In this document: piece after piece, positions 33,651 through 47,643 of the stretch
How the letters are laid out: every line of letters begins with the position of its first letter
How positions within the stretch are numbered: the stretch's first letter is position 1
From: Anseranas semipalmata
Taxonomy: Eukaryota; Chordata; Aves; Anseriformes; Anseranatidae
Direction of reading: 5' to 3'
Length of the DNA stretch: 64,000 nucleotides
Assembly: GCA_013399115.1 (NCBI GenBank)
Contig: VXAA01003389.1
Span: forward strand, 4,260-68,259
Position numbers and translations under genes: made by a program
Notes under the pieces: model-generated
What the model saw: only the letters and a program-made list of their open reading frames with translations
Databases searched by the model: none
Told to the model about the DNA's origin: nothing

Positions 33651-36600
33651 TGTGTGTGTTTACTTACCATACAGCTTTTAATGCTCAAAGTGATGAGCAT
33701 CAAGGGAACACTAAGCAAATAATCAAAAATACATTCATGTAAAAATGTTTAATGAGAAAGTTCTACCATTGTTCTCCAGCAGAATATATATTTTTTAATC
33801 CAGTATGTGCTACTACCTTTGGGCTCACGCATTGCATTGACCTTGCAGAAAAATAGAAAGAACTTGTGCAAAGGAGCTTTCTCAAGCTCCAGAAAGCTTT
33901 CTTCCCGCTTTTATGCTGACAGTCCAGATATCTTTTTCTAGATTACGTCAGTGCTTCTTTACTTCAGGAATTACACCTAGCTCAGATTATGACTGTTTCA
34001 AACTTCTTTGCATTTTATGATATAAACACATGTGTACAAACACGGTTTAACCACCAAATCTTATCTTACCCACAAAATTCCTGCTGGAGATATGAGGATC
34101 CTTGAAGGTTAATGGCATGTAAACCACAGAAAATAGACTCAGCCAGTCCTTGTATGGAATCTGACTTCAAACAAGATGTCCTCTACACATCACTCCCTGC
34201 TTTTTACTCTGAACACTAGAGCCAACGTCACTTTCTTCCTCTCATCTTCTATAACAACGTGCTAAGATCTTATCCTGTTACCACTCATCACCTAGAGGAT
34301 TTTAGCTAGATTAAAGGAAACCGAGCAGCCATAGTCCTGAAAGACAGACTTGTTTTGCATTCTGATCCAAAAAGGTAAAGTTTTCTTACACGCTGCAGTG
34401 GATTGACAACCAAAGTGTATCTGCAAACTGGAAACCTTAAGTAATAAGAATTTTAGATGCCTCAGTCTCTAAACTGTCATGTTAGCGAATTTTACCTGTT
34501 TATCAGTTAATATTAATAAATATACATGCACACAAATATATTTGGGAGGTGTGATTATATACATGCTTTTCATTTTGTTACTTCATTTTTCTTCAAATTT
34601 ATCTTGTATTTTCTTGTTGAGTTATGTTAGTAGCTGCCACTCAGTCTGCTCCTTACACAATGATATCAGCGGAGGCTTGCTCACCACCCTTCATTCAGAT
34701 TAAACAGAAGGAGGAATTAAATCTCACTTAAGTGCCAATTAAACACTGAAACAGTGGGCAGCCACCATCCACAACAAGGTGTTGCTTGGAAGGACTAGCC
34801 AGAAGTTAAGCTGTGAGAGCAGAAATGCTAGCTGGAAAAGCAAAGGCAAACATGGGATCCCCATGGTTTGAGAGGCTGCAGCTGTGGAGGGAAGCAGCAG
34901 GCCAGCAGGCAGGCGGTGGGAGGTGTCTGCAGGATGGACCTGTGCCAAACAGCACATTTTCCATTGGCTAGATAGTTACACAAAAGGCAAATCTGGGAAT
35001 CTTAACGTGCAAGCTGCCCCTCCCTGTTTGTTCCTAACATACGTGGAGAAAAATGAGATGATGACATAAACAAACCTATTCCCATGAAACATCTGAATCA
35101 TAAAGTAAATGATTTTTCTTCTGGCAATCAACTAAAAAGGCTCCAGGTACGGGGTTAATTGCTCAGGCTGGAAGATCTGGTGCTTTATATTTTAATACCA
35201 CTTACGGTAAGGTCAGTGGAGTAGCAGTGAAATTTACTATTTCAGTTTTTGTTTGGGGAGAGCTGATAAAGTGCCTCTGAGGCTCTTTTTAATAGAATAG
35301 GTTGGAATTTATCCTAAAAAATATTTCAAAATTGAAAGACATTGAAAATATCTGCTTGTTGCAATGATTTTCAGTATTGTAAATGGACTGACAAACTGGA
35401 ACAGTATCTTTAAATTCATATTTATATTTGAATTTGCATCTATGTTTTTGTTTATATATTTATAGTGATATGATTTGTAGCCAGTTTATCACATAGCCCC
35501 ATAACTGTTATGTACATTTCATTTAAGTGTTCCAAAATATTTCCTGAATCCACCAGTAGCTAATGTCTGCTAGATCTAATGTTGTCATCACTGCGAGAAT
35601 GTGGGATTTGATTTAGGTCAAATTCTGCTTACAGTCTGGAGTCCTCTTTCGCTCGCTTTAACAGATAATTTGGGGAAGCTGATATGTTCTGTTCTTTACT
35701 TGCTTCTTTCTATTTTCAATTGTCTAACTCAATCTAGCTCAAGAAAAAAATAAATCCTGCCTGATGAGCCTCAAATTAGTTCTTATTGGTGAATTTGATC
35801 GTATACCCAGTTTAAGGAATGAGACCATTTGCCAAATACCTTGCTAATTTACTCTGGGGAATTTGCTAACAAGGTAGAAGTTCATTTTGAGCTGACCAAA
35901 GCATTATTTTCCACAATAGATGCAGGTAGTTTATAAATTTTCTTGAACTCTCCTGGGACTGGAAAACTATTTGTCCAAAGCAGATTCATATGTTCCTGTG
36001 ATGCTATCAGATGTTCATGATTGGAATCAGTTAATATTTTAAATGCACTACCTTTCATGCAATTATGTGCACGCACTATTACCTTGAAAGGTTTAACAGG
36101 AATTAAGTTCTCATTAGCCTAAAAAATATTTACATATAATAAAAGAAGATGAGAAACATAGAAAAAGAGTGAAAAACTTCTGATAAAATATAGATTCAGG
36201 ATACTGACATAATACACTGGTGTCCTCTGTACACATTTAGATTCTGGTGCAGAAATTTGTGAAAAAATACTGTGCTAGCTTGCAAATCCTTCTTTTTTTC
36301 AACAGCAACAACAGCAATAAAGTGGATGAAAACCTTTTTGAAAGGTTGAAATGAAAGTCTTTTTCTTAAAAGAAAACCATTAAAGTGTTTATTACAGAGT
36401 CTTTAATTCCACCAGATTTTTCTACCATTGCTTTCTCAAACCTGGTGGTGACTGGTTTATTCATATATCCTTACTGCTGCACTGGAGTGGGTTGATGCAT
36501 AATGTCATAACTGATTCATGTTGTCACAGGGTCCTTCCATTGGAACAAAAGTATGTAGTCATATTTGAAAAGCTTATATATGATCAGTTATTTCTACATA

Positions 36601-38842
36601 TTTTCACAGATATATTCAGACCTAAATCAAAACTGCTTTAGTCATTTAGAAGGAATATGTACTAACAGACTTCCCAGTTCTTAATTTATCCCTCAAAGAG
36701 CTAGCACTTCCAAGCAGATCAGCATGAGATAAAAGCTAAATGAATTTCTACAAAGCAGAGTCACAAGCACAATGTCAAGACCAGCTTAAATGAAATGCAA
36801 CAGCACCATTTGAAGTAACCCGTCCTTCTTCCTCTTCAGCTCCCAGTTTCTGCCCTTTTCCTGCTATTCTGATGAAAAGCGTAACCACTTTTCCCTCCAA
36901 CAATTGACTATAACCACTTTTTTCCCCTCTCTTTTCTGAAGGGCATGGTGTTTTGTCTAAGCTGAAAGGCAAGTAAAAAAAACCCATGGACCTTTTGCAG
37001 AGCATGCCCAGCTACCACTTCTTGGGTATGGTACAGGTCAAGTACCTCTGCTCATTTCAGACACAGCAAGCCACAGAGGAAGATGCACACACTCACAGGT
37101 GAAGCCCTGAGGCAGAGGGATATTCCACCAGTGGAAGGATAATTCTTTTCATTGTATGTTTGCTTAGCACAAGGACTTTGAACCCAACATTAGGTCTTTA
37201 GGCCTTGCCAAAATATTGGGTCAGAATAGATCTACTTTTTTTCCAGGGAGACGTGAGCTTATGTTGTCCACTCTTTGAGCTGTTTCACTACAAGCCAGCT
37301 CTGAAGGGTGCTCAAGGATGTTTTAAAAGATTATGCAATTTTATTTTTTTCATAATTTTAGTTGTAAATTTTTATGTACCCTGTCAGATATCCACATCTT
37401 AAATAAATAATTTGTTTGCATTTTGTTATTGGAAAAGTAATATAAAGATAGATATGTAGGAAAATAAATATGAAAAACAGAAAGAATTCAAGGTTTCAAG
37501 ATCCATATTCAGAGTTCAACTAATTTGTTTATTTAAAATATATATATTGTACTACTTTATGATTTAGGCGTGCCCAACTAAGCTGTGATAGAATTCATAG
37601 AAAAACATGACCTACACTTCAAAGGTCTGAATACATACTCATTAAATATGTGTTTATTCATAACTCTAACACACTATTTCTATAAAATAATGATGTATTT
37701 TTTTACCATATCACCATACTCAATATTATTTTTTGTATCAGAATAATTTGTTAGATTAAAATACTTACAATTCTGATGCAGTTCAAATGAAGATTAGCAT
37801 TAATTCCTCAAAATTTTTACTGAATGGAAACCAAATTAGGGAAAAAGATTTATAGATTTCTTATAAATCATGTGCAAAACATATTGAACAATAGTTCATA
37901 CTTCTGGTTTTGAAAGCATTGCAATTAGATTTCAAGAAATTAAATATATGTAAGTTGATCTGTCTTTATTTCATTTTATTTTTGCATCCCAAAGGCAAGA
38001 ATGAAATTAAAAATTAGTAAGAGAAGGAGGTTGTGTGTTAGATTTATTCCAACACAACTCAGTCCCTGCAGTAATTGGGTTTGTATAATTACCTGTTCAT
38101 TCCAATATCAACCAGTGGACTATTTCAGACTATTTTTCCATGACCTCCAAGCAGTGATCTCAGTCCCTCTGTGTGCTCCACATCCTTGGAAAGTGATGAG
38201 CTGTCCTGTTCTTGCACATTCGTTCAGGGGTTACCTCGGCAACCACTTGATAAGATGCTGCCATAATGTCTGTCCAGCTTTTTTTGCTATAGCGTGAGTT
38301 TATAGACTAGACAATTTCAAAAGATGGTTTCCCCCTCTAGGGCCTGTAGACTCAGTATAGATTTCTTCCTACCTTAATAACAAACATGCTACTTTCCTTG
38401 CCAATAATCCTATGTTTTTTTATGGTGCTATTTCCCACATGTACAAGCAGACATAGACTCAACTGCTATGCTACTAAATGTATTGTATTTTACTATATAC
38501 TTATTTTTAACCTAGGTTTCTCAAATTTCCATGATCATACTTTCTATGGACATGTTTTTGTCTGTTCATCTTTATCCTAAATTCTGCTTGCTCCTATTGT
38601 TTAACCATGTGACAATTTCAACTAAATTTTAAGAAAGACAGGGATGTCAAGGTTATTAATTTATTTTATATTAATTTGGTAAAATGTTATTATGAAATAA
38701 TATATTTCAATATTAATTTGATGTATTGACATACAGAAGACATTTCAAAGACACTACTTTCTAACACAGTTTCTGCAACTAGGCAGGTGAAGAGAGGAGA
38801 GAGACTGTGTTATTGCTATTGGTGAGGGAAAGAACGCTCTGT

Positions 38843-38863
38843 GATATATATATATATATATAT
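38843..38863. repeat. (AT)n microsatellite
   Basis: About ten AT units. Confidence 0.93.
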
Positions 38864-39321
38864 GTATAAATCTATATAAGAAAGAGACAGGTCATGGATT
38901 TTGGAACACCCAGAGGCTTAATTGGAGATTGTACCCTGTTAGACACCAGATAATCCATTTAGAGATTTTTCTTCCCTGAGGTTTCTGTGGTTGCTGATGA
39001 AGGTCCAGGTCACGCTGCAGGTGTAGCAGACAAAAGTCTGTTGTCAGACACAGGGGAGAAATCCACTGAAAAATTTCTCCCAAAAATGCTGTTTCTGTTT
39101 TTACATCTTATTTATGGTTTCATATACTTCAACACACACAGAGGTTAAAGCTTTGCTAACACAATGGTTCTAGTGCTAAGCAGCCCATCCTAGACCTGCC
39201 TGATCAACCAAGCAGCGCTCATACACTGATCCAGAGTAATTTTCAGCAAAGATACCCAGTGGCTGAATCAGTGTGACACGGCATAGCTGCTGCTTCTCAG
39301 AGAAAATGGGATTATTCTGCT

Positions 39322-39346
39322 AAAAAACAAAACAAAACAAAACAAA
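39322..39346 (+). repeat. (CAAAA)n microsatellite
   Basis: Four CAAAA units after an A-run. Confidence 0.92.
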
Positions 39347-39675
39347 TTTAGAAAAGTAAAACTTCAATTACTTCCCATAGACACTGAGAAAAGTTATTTG
39401 CAGTGGCTATTTTTGTGAACTGTTTCTCAGAGTAGATGATCTGCCATATAATTTCTATGGAAAATTATTTTGATCAAATTATTTAAAAGTATTTTCACTT
39501 TAGTTAAAACTTCCCATGATCTGCATTAATTGCTCTTCCTGTTATATCCTTTAATCTTTTAAGTACCACTTACATAATTTTCCTTCTCCTATCACATAAA
39601 AAGGAAAAAAATATATATATATGATAGGATGTAAACTGCAGACATCAAAGTAAGTATTATGGTAACAAATTCTGA

Positions 39676-39694
39676 TTTTTTTTTTTTTTTTTTT
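39676..39694 (+). repeat. Poly-T tract
   Basis: T19 homopolymer. Confidence 0.92.
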
Positions 39695-40134
39695 ACTTAG
39701 AGTCTTGGACATTGTCTAGGATATAATTTGCCACTCTACATCAAGTGATGTATACCGAAGCCAGACCGTCAGGACTGAAAGCCCTGGGTGATGGGTCTAG
39801 GAGGGTAGATACTCTGATATTGCAGTGCAAACTATAGGAAAATGGTGCCATTAAAAGCTCAGATTGGTGTTTTCTGAGTTCCTAACATTCTAACTTTGTA
39901 TTAACATACTTTTATTTGTTCTCCAGGTATCTTGCTTCTTACATAGTCCTTCCCACTTTAATGTCAGAAATTCTCACCAGCACTGGTGATTTTATTCTCA
40001 GATGTCTCCAACAGACGTTAGTATTCTTTATTTTACAGGTTGGGGTCTGATACAGAAAGAGATTAAAAGTTGTGTTTATTTTGCATGACAGAGCATAATA
40101 CAAAAATATTGAACAAAATAATAGAATCTTTGTG

Positions 40135-40180
40135 TTCATAGTCACATGTAACTTTGCATTCATAAAGTCATATGTAACTT
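40135..40180 (+). repeat. Imperfect ~20-bp direct repeat
   Basis: TTCATAGTCACATGTAACTT (40135-40154) and a copy with a 2-base insertion and one change (40159-40180) lie 4 bases apart. Confidence 0.8.
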
Positions 40181-40980
40181 AGGTCACAGAGCAGCTCGAA
40201 TGGACATTATGTCACAAATGGTATAATTTTTGTTTTTAAATATTACAAGCCTATGTGGTACTGATATTAGCAAATCGGTAAAGTGTTCGCTGCTCTCTTT
40301 TCTCCTTTTTATTTTTGTTAACTTCATTTCTTTTTTTTTCTTTTTACTATTGACATGGATAAGCTAATTTTCAGCTTCCTTTTAACAACAACAAAAAAAC
40401 CTCCAGGGATGTATTCTTTTTTTTAATTATTTTAATGCCTCAGTAATCACTTGACAAGTTGTAAAGTGGGAGTTGAGATCTACTGAGGCTGAAAAATCCT
40501 GTTGTAAAATTAGATGTGTAAGAAATTTCAATATGTAGTTTGTAAAGAGATAAAGATGCTTGGTGAAGCTTCACCCACTCAAGAACATTAATATGGTGCA
40601 GAGACCTAAGGAAGCACATTCTTCTCTGTGTTGAAATAAAAGACTAGCTAGTTTCAGGGCAAGGACTAGGGGAACTCAAGCCTAGATTAAAGATTTCAGT
40701 AGCCTGCACAAAAGGCACATTAAAGCTTTAATTTCATGTTTTGACCTGGGGAGATAGTCTAGATATTTTCAAAGCTTTATGCTGCATGCAGTGTATCATG
40801 GCTGTTTCTCTGCAGGTGCTGCACAGCCAACATTGCTGGTTTTTTTGATTTCAGAGCAGGCTCAATGTGCAGGAGGCTCTGCTTCATTGCACAGACATGT
40901 TCTACTTTCACTTTCTGAGATCTCCCAGGAAATCTAATGCTAAAATAAAAACTGACTTCTACTGTGAAGACTAGTGCTTT

Positions 40981-41010
40981 AATAACAACAACAACAACAA
41001 CAATAATAAA
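40981..41010 (+). repeat. (CAA)n/(AAT)n microsatellite
   Basis: About six CAA units passing into AAT units. Confidence 0.92.
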
Positions 41011-41177
41011 GAATTTTTGGACTCTAGTTGCCCATCCTTTCCAAATATTAGTATTTTTAAGTTGTTTATTATGAAACAACTAGAGAAAATATGTCAGGCT
41101 CAATTTATCTAGCATTACACATGCAAATTGGAGTTAAAGACAGAGTCAATTTCAGTAAAAATTAATATAATTGTAGA

Positions 41178-41238
41178 AGTATGTGGACTGGTAAACTTCT
41201 GAGTTCCTTTCCAACCTTACCCTTCTATGATCCTATGA
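41178..41238 (+). mobile_element. Short old CR1 3' tail
   Basis: The stretch reads as a diverged CR1 3' end: GTGGACTGGTAAACTT in place of the usual ...GGACTAGATGATCTC, then TGAGTTCCTTTCCAACCTTA and tail units TTCTATGATCCTATGA. Only about 60 bases remain, so the copy was strongly 5'-truncated or its left part has decayed beyond recognition. Confidence 0.75.
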
Positions 41239-44200
41239 ATTGGACAAAACCTGACAAATCTAAAAGCATTTGGGCTTTAATAGATCAAGATGAAAGCTAG
41301 ATATGAAATGCTGTAGAATCTCTCTAGATTAAGAGATTTGCTATAAAAAAAATAAAAAAAAATTATTATCTGCTGTGCATACAAATTTGTGTATCTCTGC
41401 ATCAGCCCTACATTCTGAGTTTACATATACTTCATAAATTTATTTTCCAACAAGAAGGACACCTACTGCTGTTAATTTCCTCTTGAAGTATTTTACAGTA
41501 TTCTTTGTTACCATAACCAAAGGAAATCCCCAGTCAAAACATTCCAAGTTGCTTGTTGGGGTTTGAAACTTTATCTACAAAAGCCCACACAAACTACTCC
41601 ATTTTAATCATGCCAGTTTATTTCCAGCACATTGGAAAATTACCAGAGAGTCTTTTTTCTGAACTGTTGTTCCTTGGACTGAGTTGAAAAAGGAAATGAA
41701 ATTTAGTTTGAAAAAGAAGACAAGAATATTTTTCTAAGAGATGGAAATGCTTTTTAAATTGCTTTCATAGTTTAAAAATATTAATGTAAAGGTACACTTT
41801 ACCTCTGCTAAAATAAGAATTATGTTGAAATTTTGTTCTTTTCTAGTAGAAGCAAGAAGATATTTTAAGAGCAAACATGGGGTTTGCTGTTAGCAAGCCT
41901 AGTGAGATGTTCACCGACAGGTGGCCACTTCATGCTCTTTTATATTACTTGGACCTGAAACATCTTCAGCACTGCTTCCCATTCAGAACCAGAGCTTCTT
42001 CCTTAATAGAGTTTAATGAGCATACTTGTGTGCTAGTATATATGGAAAAGAGTTTATAGATGGCAGAATAAATCTTTGAAAAGATTATTGCATATCCACC
42101 AAAATGACAGTTATAATTTGGGAAAGGAAGAATGAGTCCTTGCAGTTGGTGAATTTACTCCAGAGTTCCCATATACTCAAAATTGCTTTTCACTTTTCTA
42201 GTAAAGACACAGATTTATTCTGCAAAATTTCCAGGGCAGCATTCTTCCCTGCCTAAGTAGGGCAGAGTTTAGAGAAGTTCTTCCTATTCATGGAAAATTT
42301 TAACGTTTTGAAATTTTCGAACTGTCTTTAATATACTTTATATTGTCTTTCCGCTCCTGCATTATTTTCACCAGTAATCCTGAACACTAGAGAATCTACA
42401 GTGTATCTGTAAATCTCATGGTCACAAAAAAATCCAGTCTGGCCAAATACCCAGCTCAGTAGACAGAAACTGAGATGCTTCATCACCCCATCTGTGCCAC
42501 TAAGCTGGCAGAAAATCAAGGACTTTCAGAACTGTACTCCGCATTTCTGTGAAGTCAAAATTGGCAAAACATACTGTCATAGTAAAATGCTTTCAGTTTG
42601 ACAAACTGCAAATTCTAAAATAGCCTTCTTGATCATTTAATTTACTTTTAATTTCTTACCCTTCCCTGTTGAAGTTCATCTAGTTAAATGAAGTTCTAGC
42701 TATGTCAATTGCATTGTTACTTACCTATCATGGCTATTCAGATGATTATGGAGGAATGGAGACTTAGCTTCTCTACACTTATCTTTCCATGTGGGATTTT
42801 CCAAAATTTGGATGCAGATGCAAAAGCATGGAAAGTGAAGGCAGAGGCTGTATGCATAAAACTTGGCTGTTCAAGATTGAGAACTAGGAAGTTGTTAATT
42901 TGTCAGTATCTGGAAATAGTTCTTACTTCCCTTGGTAAACTAATAAATTTCAATTTTTGAAGGGGTGAAAGTCAGCAACACACTCTCTAAATGACAGAAG
43001 TTACTATGATTTCCATTTCTTTTCACAGATGGGTCATGAGACAGCTCATGAATGATATACAACACATATGATCTAACAGTAACTTTTACCATTGCTCTTC
43101 TGTCTTTTATTGATAGACATAAGCTATCAATAAAATAGGTTGTATTTGGAATATAAAACCAGAATAATTTCAATTAAATTAATATAAATTAAGTCTAAGA
43201 CCCAGGTGGTTTTGCTTACTTTAAAGCTTGGGAAAACAGTGTTCCTTAGATGAAATTGGGAGATAGTATCACAAGGTTACAGCACATTTTGCTCTGCTAC
43301 TCTAAATCAATATAAACAGACACAAGTAAAAAAAAAAAAAATATCCCTCAGAGTTACAGAGTTACATTTTTTTCTATTGTATATCCTTTTCAATGCCCAT
43401 AACAGCTATACAAATAGCAAGGTACAGCTACCTGGTTGCTGGTCCACTAGTGGTTATTATTACTTAGAATCAGGTACATCCCCCTCTGTTCTGTCCTTGC
43501 CATTTCACTTCAGCTAGCGTCTTTATTTACCTCTGATGCTTTTTATTTTTCAAGCTCTAGCAAAAAGTTGTGGAGTGTATTCTATTGTTGTCCTTTTGTC
43601 AAGCAGTACCTGATATTTTGGTCTTTTAGAGGTGACTTTCTGATGAAAGGGAAAGTAGTGACTTGGAGCTCTATTCAGCTTGTTTATTTATAAAGTGTAT
43701 GCCCTTGAGCAGCTTCATGGTAGGTCACAAAGACAAAGGAAACCCCCTTCTTTCAGAAGTTTCAGCTCAAATACCAAGAAACAGAACAGCTCTGAAAATG
43801 ATCCCTAATTAAAACTTCATGGAAGAGAGCAATTTCTTCCTCCTTTTGCCAGAATGCACACCAAGAAACCATGTCACTCACATTTCTTCAGCCAATGTAC
43901 ACAGATTTTGTTGTTTCCCTCGCAACAGAGCCTTACTTTATCATGCCAAGAGACCTCAACCAAATAACATCACTAGTAGTATCAAAATGAAAATTCAGGA
44001 AGAAAAACTATAATCCTGTCACTCCGTCTCACCACTGAAATGCAGAGATACTCAAAGGTTCAAATATGTAAAGAACTGAAGTTTTATTTTACTAAGGATG
44101 TATATGAGATCTTTTCCTGCTGCTTACAGAGCCCTAGTCTTGTGCTGTTAATGACAATTACATGGTCAGTTCCAGACGTCTCAGCCTTTGCTGTAAGACT

Positions 44201-45617
44201 GCATTTACTTCCTTCACTCAGGAATAATTTATATATCATATAACTTTCCATATTCTCATACAAACATACATAAAATAGTTTCCTTCTCCTGTGATCCTGA
44301 TGCTTTCCTTTACCTCTTAGTATTTCACCACCTAAATACTTTTGCCAACATACAGGTTTCTCTCTGCATCCATAAGAGAAAAGCTGAGTCAGACTCTACT
44401 TTTTCACCTTATCACAAATTCCACACCTGATATGCCCTCTTTTCTCACTCCTTTTCAAGTACTGGAGGGAGAAGTTAAAGCAACACCAGACAAGCTCATA
44501 TCTGAAGTAGCTCCACTGGTCGTGCTATAAAAGATGTTCAAGTGCAGGGATGCAGTCACCTGCCATCCACTGAATCTGACTCACTCACATGCACCTTGGC
44601 ATTGCCATGCTCGACTACAATGATTTAATCAAAAGAAGAAAGATAAGGAAAAATAGTGATTCTTATTATTCCTTACTTCTTCCTCACATATATTATGTCA
44701 ACTCTGCTAAATTTAATATAGGGCCAATTTAATTAATGGAAAGAAAAAAACAAATAAACAAAAACAAAACACTTTTCCTCCCTTTTTCCTCCCAAACTGT
44801 GGATGGCTGAAGTATTGCTCATTTATCTAACTCTCCATTAAACATAGTCCTCCTCTCAAGCCCAGTGGAGTCAGTAAAAAGATTTAGATTGAGTTCAGTG
44901 GATTTAGGATGCTTTTTTTTTTTCCTGAGAGCACTCAACTCTTCTCACTTTTCTTATTAGAGTTCTAGGTTACTGGAGTATTACTGAAAATTCTCATCTA
45001 TCAATAAAGAACACAAGTCTTTAACACATGGCAAACCAATTAATTTCAAAACTGCTTAGGGATTTTTTTTAATTCAGCTTTTTATGTAAAAGATTGTATT
45101 GAAACTCTTGTTTTCTTTCACATGATCACTGGACATACAAAACTGCCAGACTAACTTAGTTCCTATGAGCACCATTACGTGCATGACAGTGTTAACTGAA
45201 TAGTTTAGGCCATATACATGGAAGCTCTTTGAGGAGATAGTTTACTTCAACACATAATTATTTCAAAGAGATAATTCAACAACTTAAAATGATTTATTGC
45301 TGTCATTGTTTTTAAGAAAGTGAAACATTTAAGATATTTATTGTATTCTCAGCTGAAATGACCTCTTTTTGCTCCTTTATGAGACTACTTAGTGGCATAG
45401 TAGAACAGCAGCCATTCTCTGTTGGCCATTTCCCTGAAGTAGTAACAACTTAATGCTCCCTCCCCAGAGTGAATTGGCCAAGATGCACTTCACCATCTGT
45501 CTACTTGTCATTACTTATATGATCTCATTGTCGTCCTGACAAACATCTGAGAATATATGAGCTGTTTGTCCACATAGCACTCATGCAGAACGGGGGTCAC
45601 TACTCCAGAGACACTGA
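41239..45617. other. Non-genic AT-rich stretch
   Basis: I see no gene, RNA or transposon here. Open frames are under 85 codons and unrecognised. A short A-run lies near 43330. Confidence 0.6.
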
Positions 45618-45733
45618 GAATCACAGAATCATAGAATATCTGAGTTGGAAGGGACCCACAAGGATAATTGAGTCCAACTCCTGGGTCCCCATAGGACCAC
45701 CCCAAAAATCAGACCGTATGTTTGAGAGCGTTT
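45618..45733 (-). mobile_element. CR1 LINE 3' end, minus strand
   Basis: On the plus strand this reads GAATCACAGAATCATAGAAT (the reversed tail units), then GTTGGAAGGGACCCACAAGG, ATAATTGAGTCCAACTCCTG, a GGACCACCCCAAAAATCAGA block and a TATGTTTGAGAGCGTTTG block. This is the reversed CR1 3' end, so the element runs right to left with its tail at 45618. About 115 bases remain. It is a different CR1 subfamily from the copies at 18 and 48 kb. Confidence 0.93.
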
Positions 45734-45810
45734 GCCTTCTCCATGCCACCTAACACCAATCTCATATGCAACCACATGTATATTGCATATAATTTTTCAT
45801 GTCAATGCTT

Positions 45811-45833
45811 TTGTTTGTTTGTTTGTTTGTTTT
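45811..45833 (+). repeat. (GTTT)n microsatellite
   Basis: About five GTTT units. Confidence 0.92.
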
Positions 45834-46019
45834 TAAATGAATTGCATTTTTGGCCCACCTCAAAATCCTACATGCCTGAGCCTCACAGCCAGTTTGGTCC
45901 CACTCAGAAATCCCATTCCAGAACCTGCAGAACCTGCCACACTCTATATCAACATGCCTGCATTCTTATTCGTTGAATTAGACGGTATGCATTCTAACAA
46001 AGAGGGAGGGATGAGGCTT

Positions 46020-46050
46020 CATTTATTTATTTATCTATTTATTTAATTAT
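46020..46050 (+). repeat. (ATTT)n microsatellite, interrupted
   Basis: About seven TTTA/ATTT units with a single-base change near 46035. Confidence 0.9.
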
Positions 46051-46760
46051 TTTTCTTTAAGGGAAAGTAGGAAGCCACAGGTAAGAAAGATACTTCAGGA
46101 TGTTCCATGAACACATAGGAGAAGCTAAGACAAACACACTTGCCAGAAGTGTCGGGAAGCAGCAAGGTTCAAGCCAACGGGATGGTTTGCAGAGATAAAA
46201 GGAATGTAGATGATAAAATCATATAGAAATCTGGGTCCTCAGTGTTTACCTAAAACCTGGAAACTCTGTATGTCAAACAGCTGAATATAAGCCAGGGCCT
46301 CATGTAAGTATGTTGCACCATAGCAGCCATAAAGTACAGTGCTCAAGTCTAGAAACTAATCCTCCATCTTCGTGACGTGTATGTTATAGAAGAAACTCTT
46401 ACCTTGGGAAAAGGACTGATTTTTATTTCTAATATTTTTTTTTTAATTTTTTGTATACTATTTCTACAGAAAACCTCAGACTGCTCTTTCTATGTTTACT
46501 CAGTTCCAATGACCAACATTTACTTTCAGCTTTACTTGGGATCTACCCAGATCTCAAAGAGTCACATCTTTGATGCACATATACAGTCACTAAACTAAGA
46601 GCCTACAGCATGTCCCTCACTACAAATCAAGCTAGTTTCCAGATTGACCTTACATAACCAGTTCTACATACCTACATCTTTTCTCAAATTTTGCATCGTT
46701 GAAACTTCAGTGACAGATCTTACCTTTGTCAATAAGCTCTTCCTTATTCTAACAAGAAGA

Positions 46761-46789
<29 letters not shown>
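46761..46789. repeat. (AT)n microsatellite
   Basis: About 14 uninterrupted AT units. Confidence 0.95.
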
Positions 46790-46791
<2 letters not shown>

Positions 46792-47643
46792 GAGAGAGAT
46801 AACATTGAAATTGTATTTTTCTTGTGTTTTGTACACAAAACATATGTACACTGTTGATTCTAGAACTGTACTATAAGATTAAATTTTATAGGACTCTGTA
46901 GGCCATTTGTTCTAAGCCTAGCTTTTGAAAAAAAAAGGAAAGGTTTCTCCCATAATGTTATGTATAGTCTAATAAACAGCAAAAGTAAGAGAACACAGCT
47001 GATTTCCCCTGGCTGATCTCCATCTGTTCATAGTGTAAAACATGTGGATATGCAGTTCAATTAATTTGAAGATACTCTCTGAATCAGCTTAGTGTCAAGC
47101 CTCCAAATGAAGAAAAAAATAAATTTGTTAAAAAGACATAACACTTTTCCACAGGGAGTCTGATTGAGAGTTTTCTTAAAATGATGTAACATTTCATAAA
47201 ACAGATACATATGAACATTAAAGGGAAAAATCTACTGCCTTTGAGTGCACAGAGGAGAAGAAAGCAGCTTTATCTCTGTCATTTGAAGATCTGAATTATG
47301 TAAATCCTGACAAATCTTTCTCCTATGTGTATGAATATACAGATTTAGTTCCCATAGAAGGCATTAGCCTTTGCCACTTTGTAGAACATTAAATGCATCT
47401 GTACCAGAAGCAAAGAAGTAAACTGTGAAAGAAATGTGTTTTCAAGCATCCTAAAAATTCCTCTTGCAGGAACATTGATGATTTTTGATCTAGAAGTACT
47501 GGATACCACTTCCCACACAAAACGGTCTCTCAAAATAGCATTTTAATCTTTGTCACTATATATTTTATCCACAACAAAAGGTTAATACTTTCATGAGGAG
47601 ACAGTAAATTTAAGCAAACTAGAAACATCCAGGTGCAGGCAGA

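Larger units (their letters stand above)
33651..41177. other. Non-genic AT-rich stretch
   Basis: No gene or recognisable transposon. Open frames are below 100 codons and lack family motifs. Several microsatellites and a short direct repeat are listed separately. Confidence 0.6.
45734..47643. other. Non-genic stretch with microsatellites
   Basis: AT-rich DNA with GTTT, ATTT and AT repeats. A GGTTCAAGCC word at 46165 resembles a tRNA B box, but no tRNA fold surrounds it. No gene is supported. Confidence 0.6.

Noticed and set aside
46160..46180. GGTTCAAGCC resembling a tRNA B box
   Set aside because: No A box, acceptor stem or cloverleaf can be made around it.
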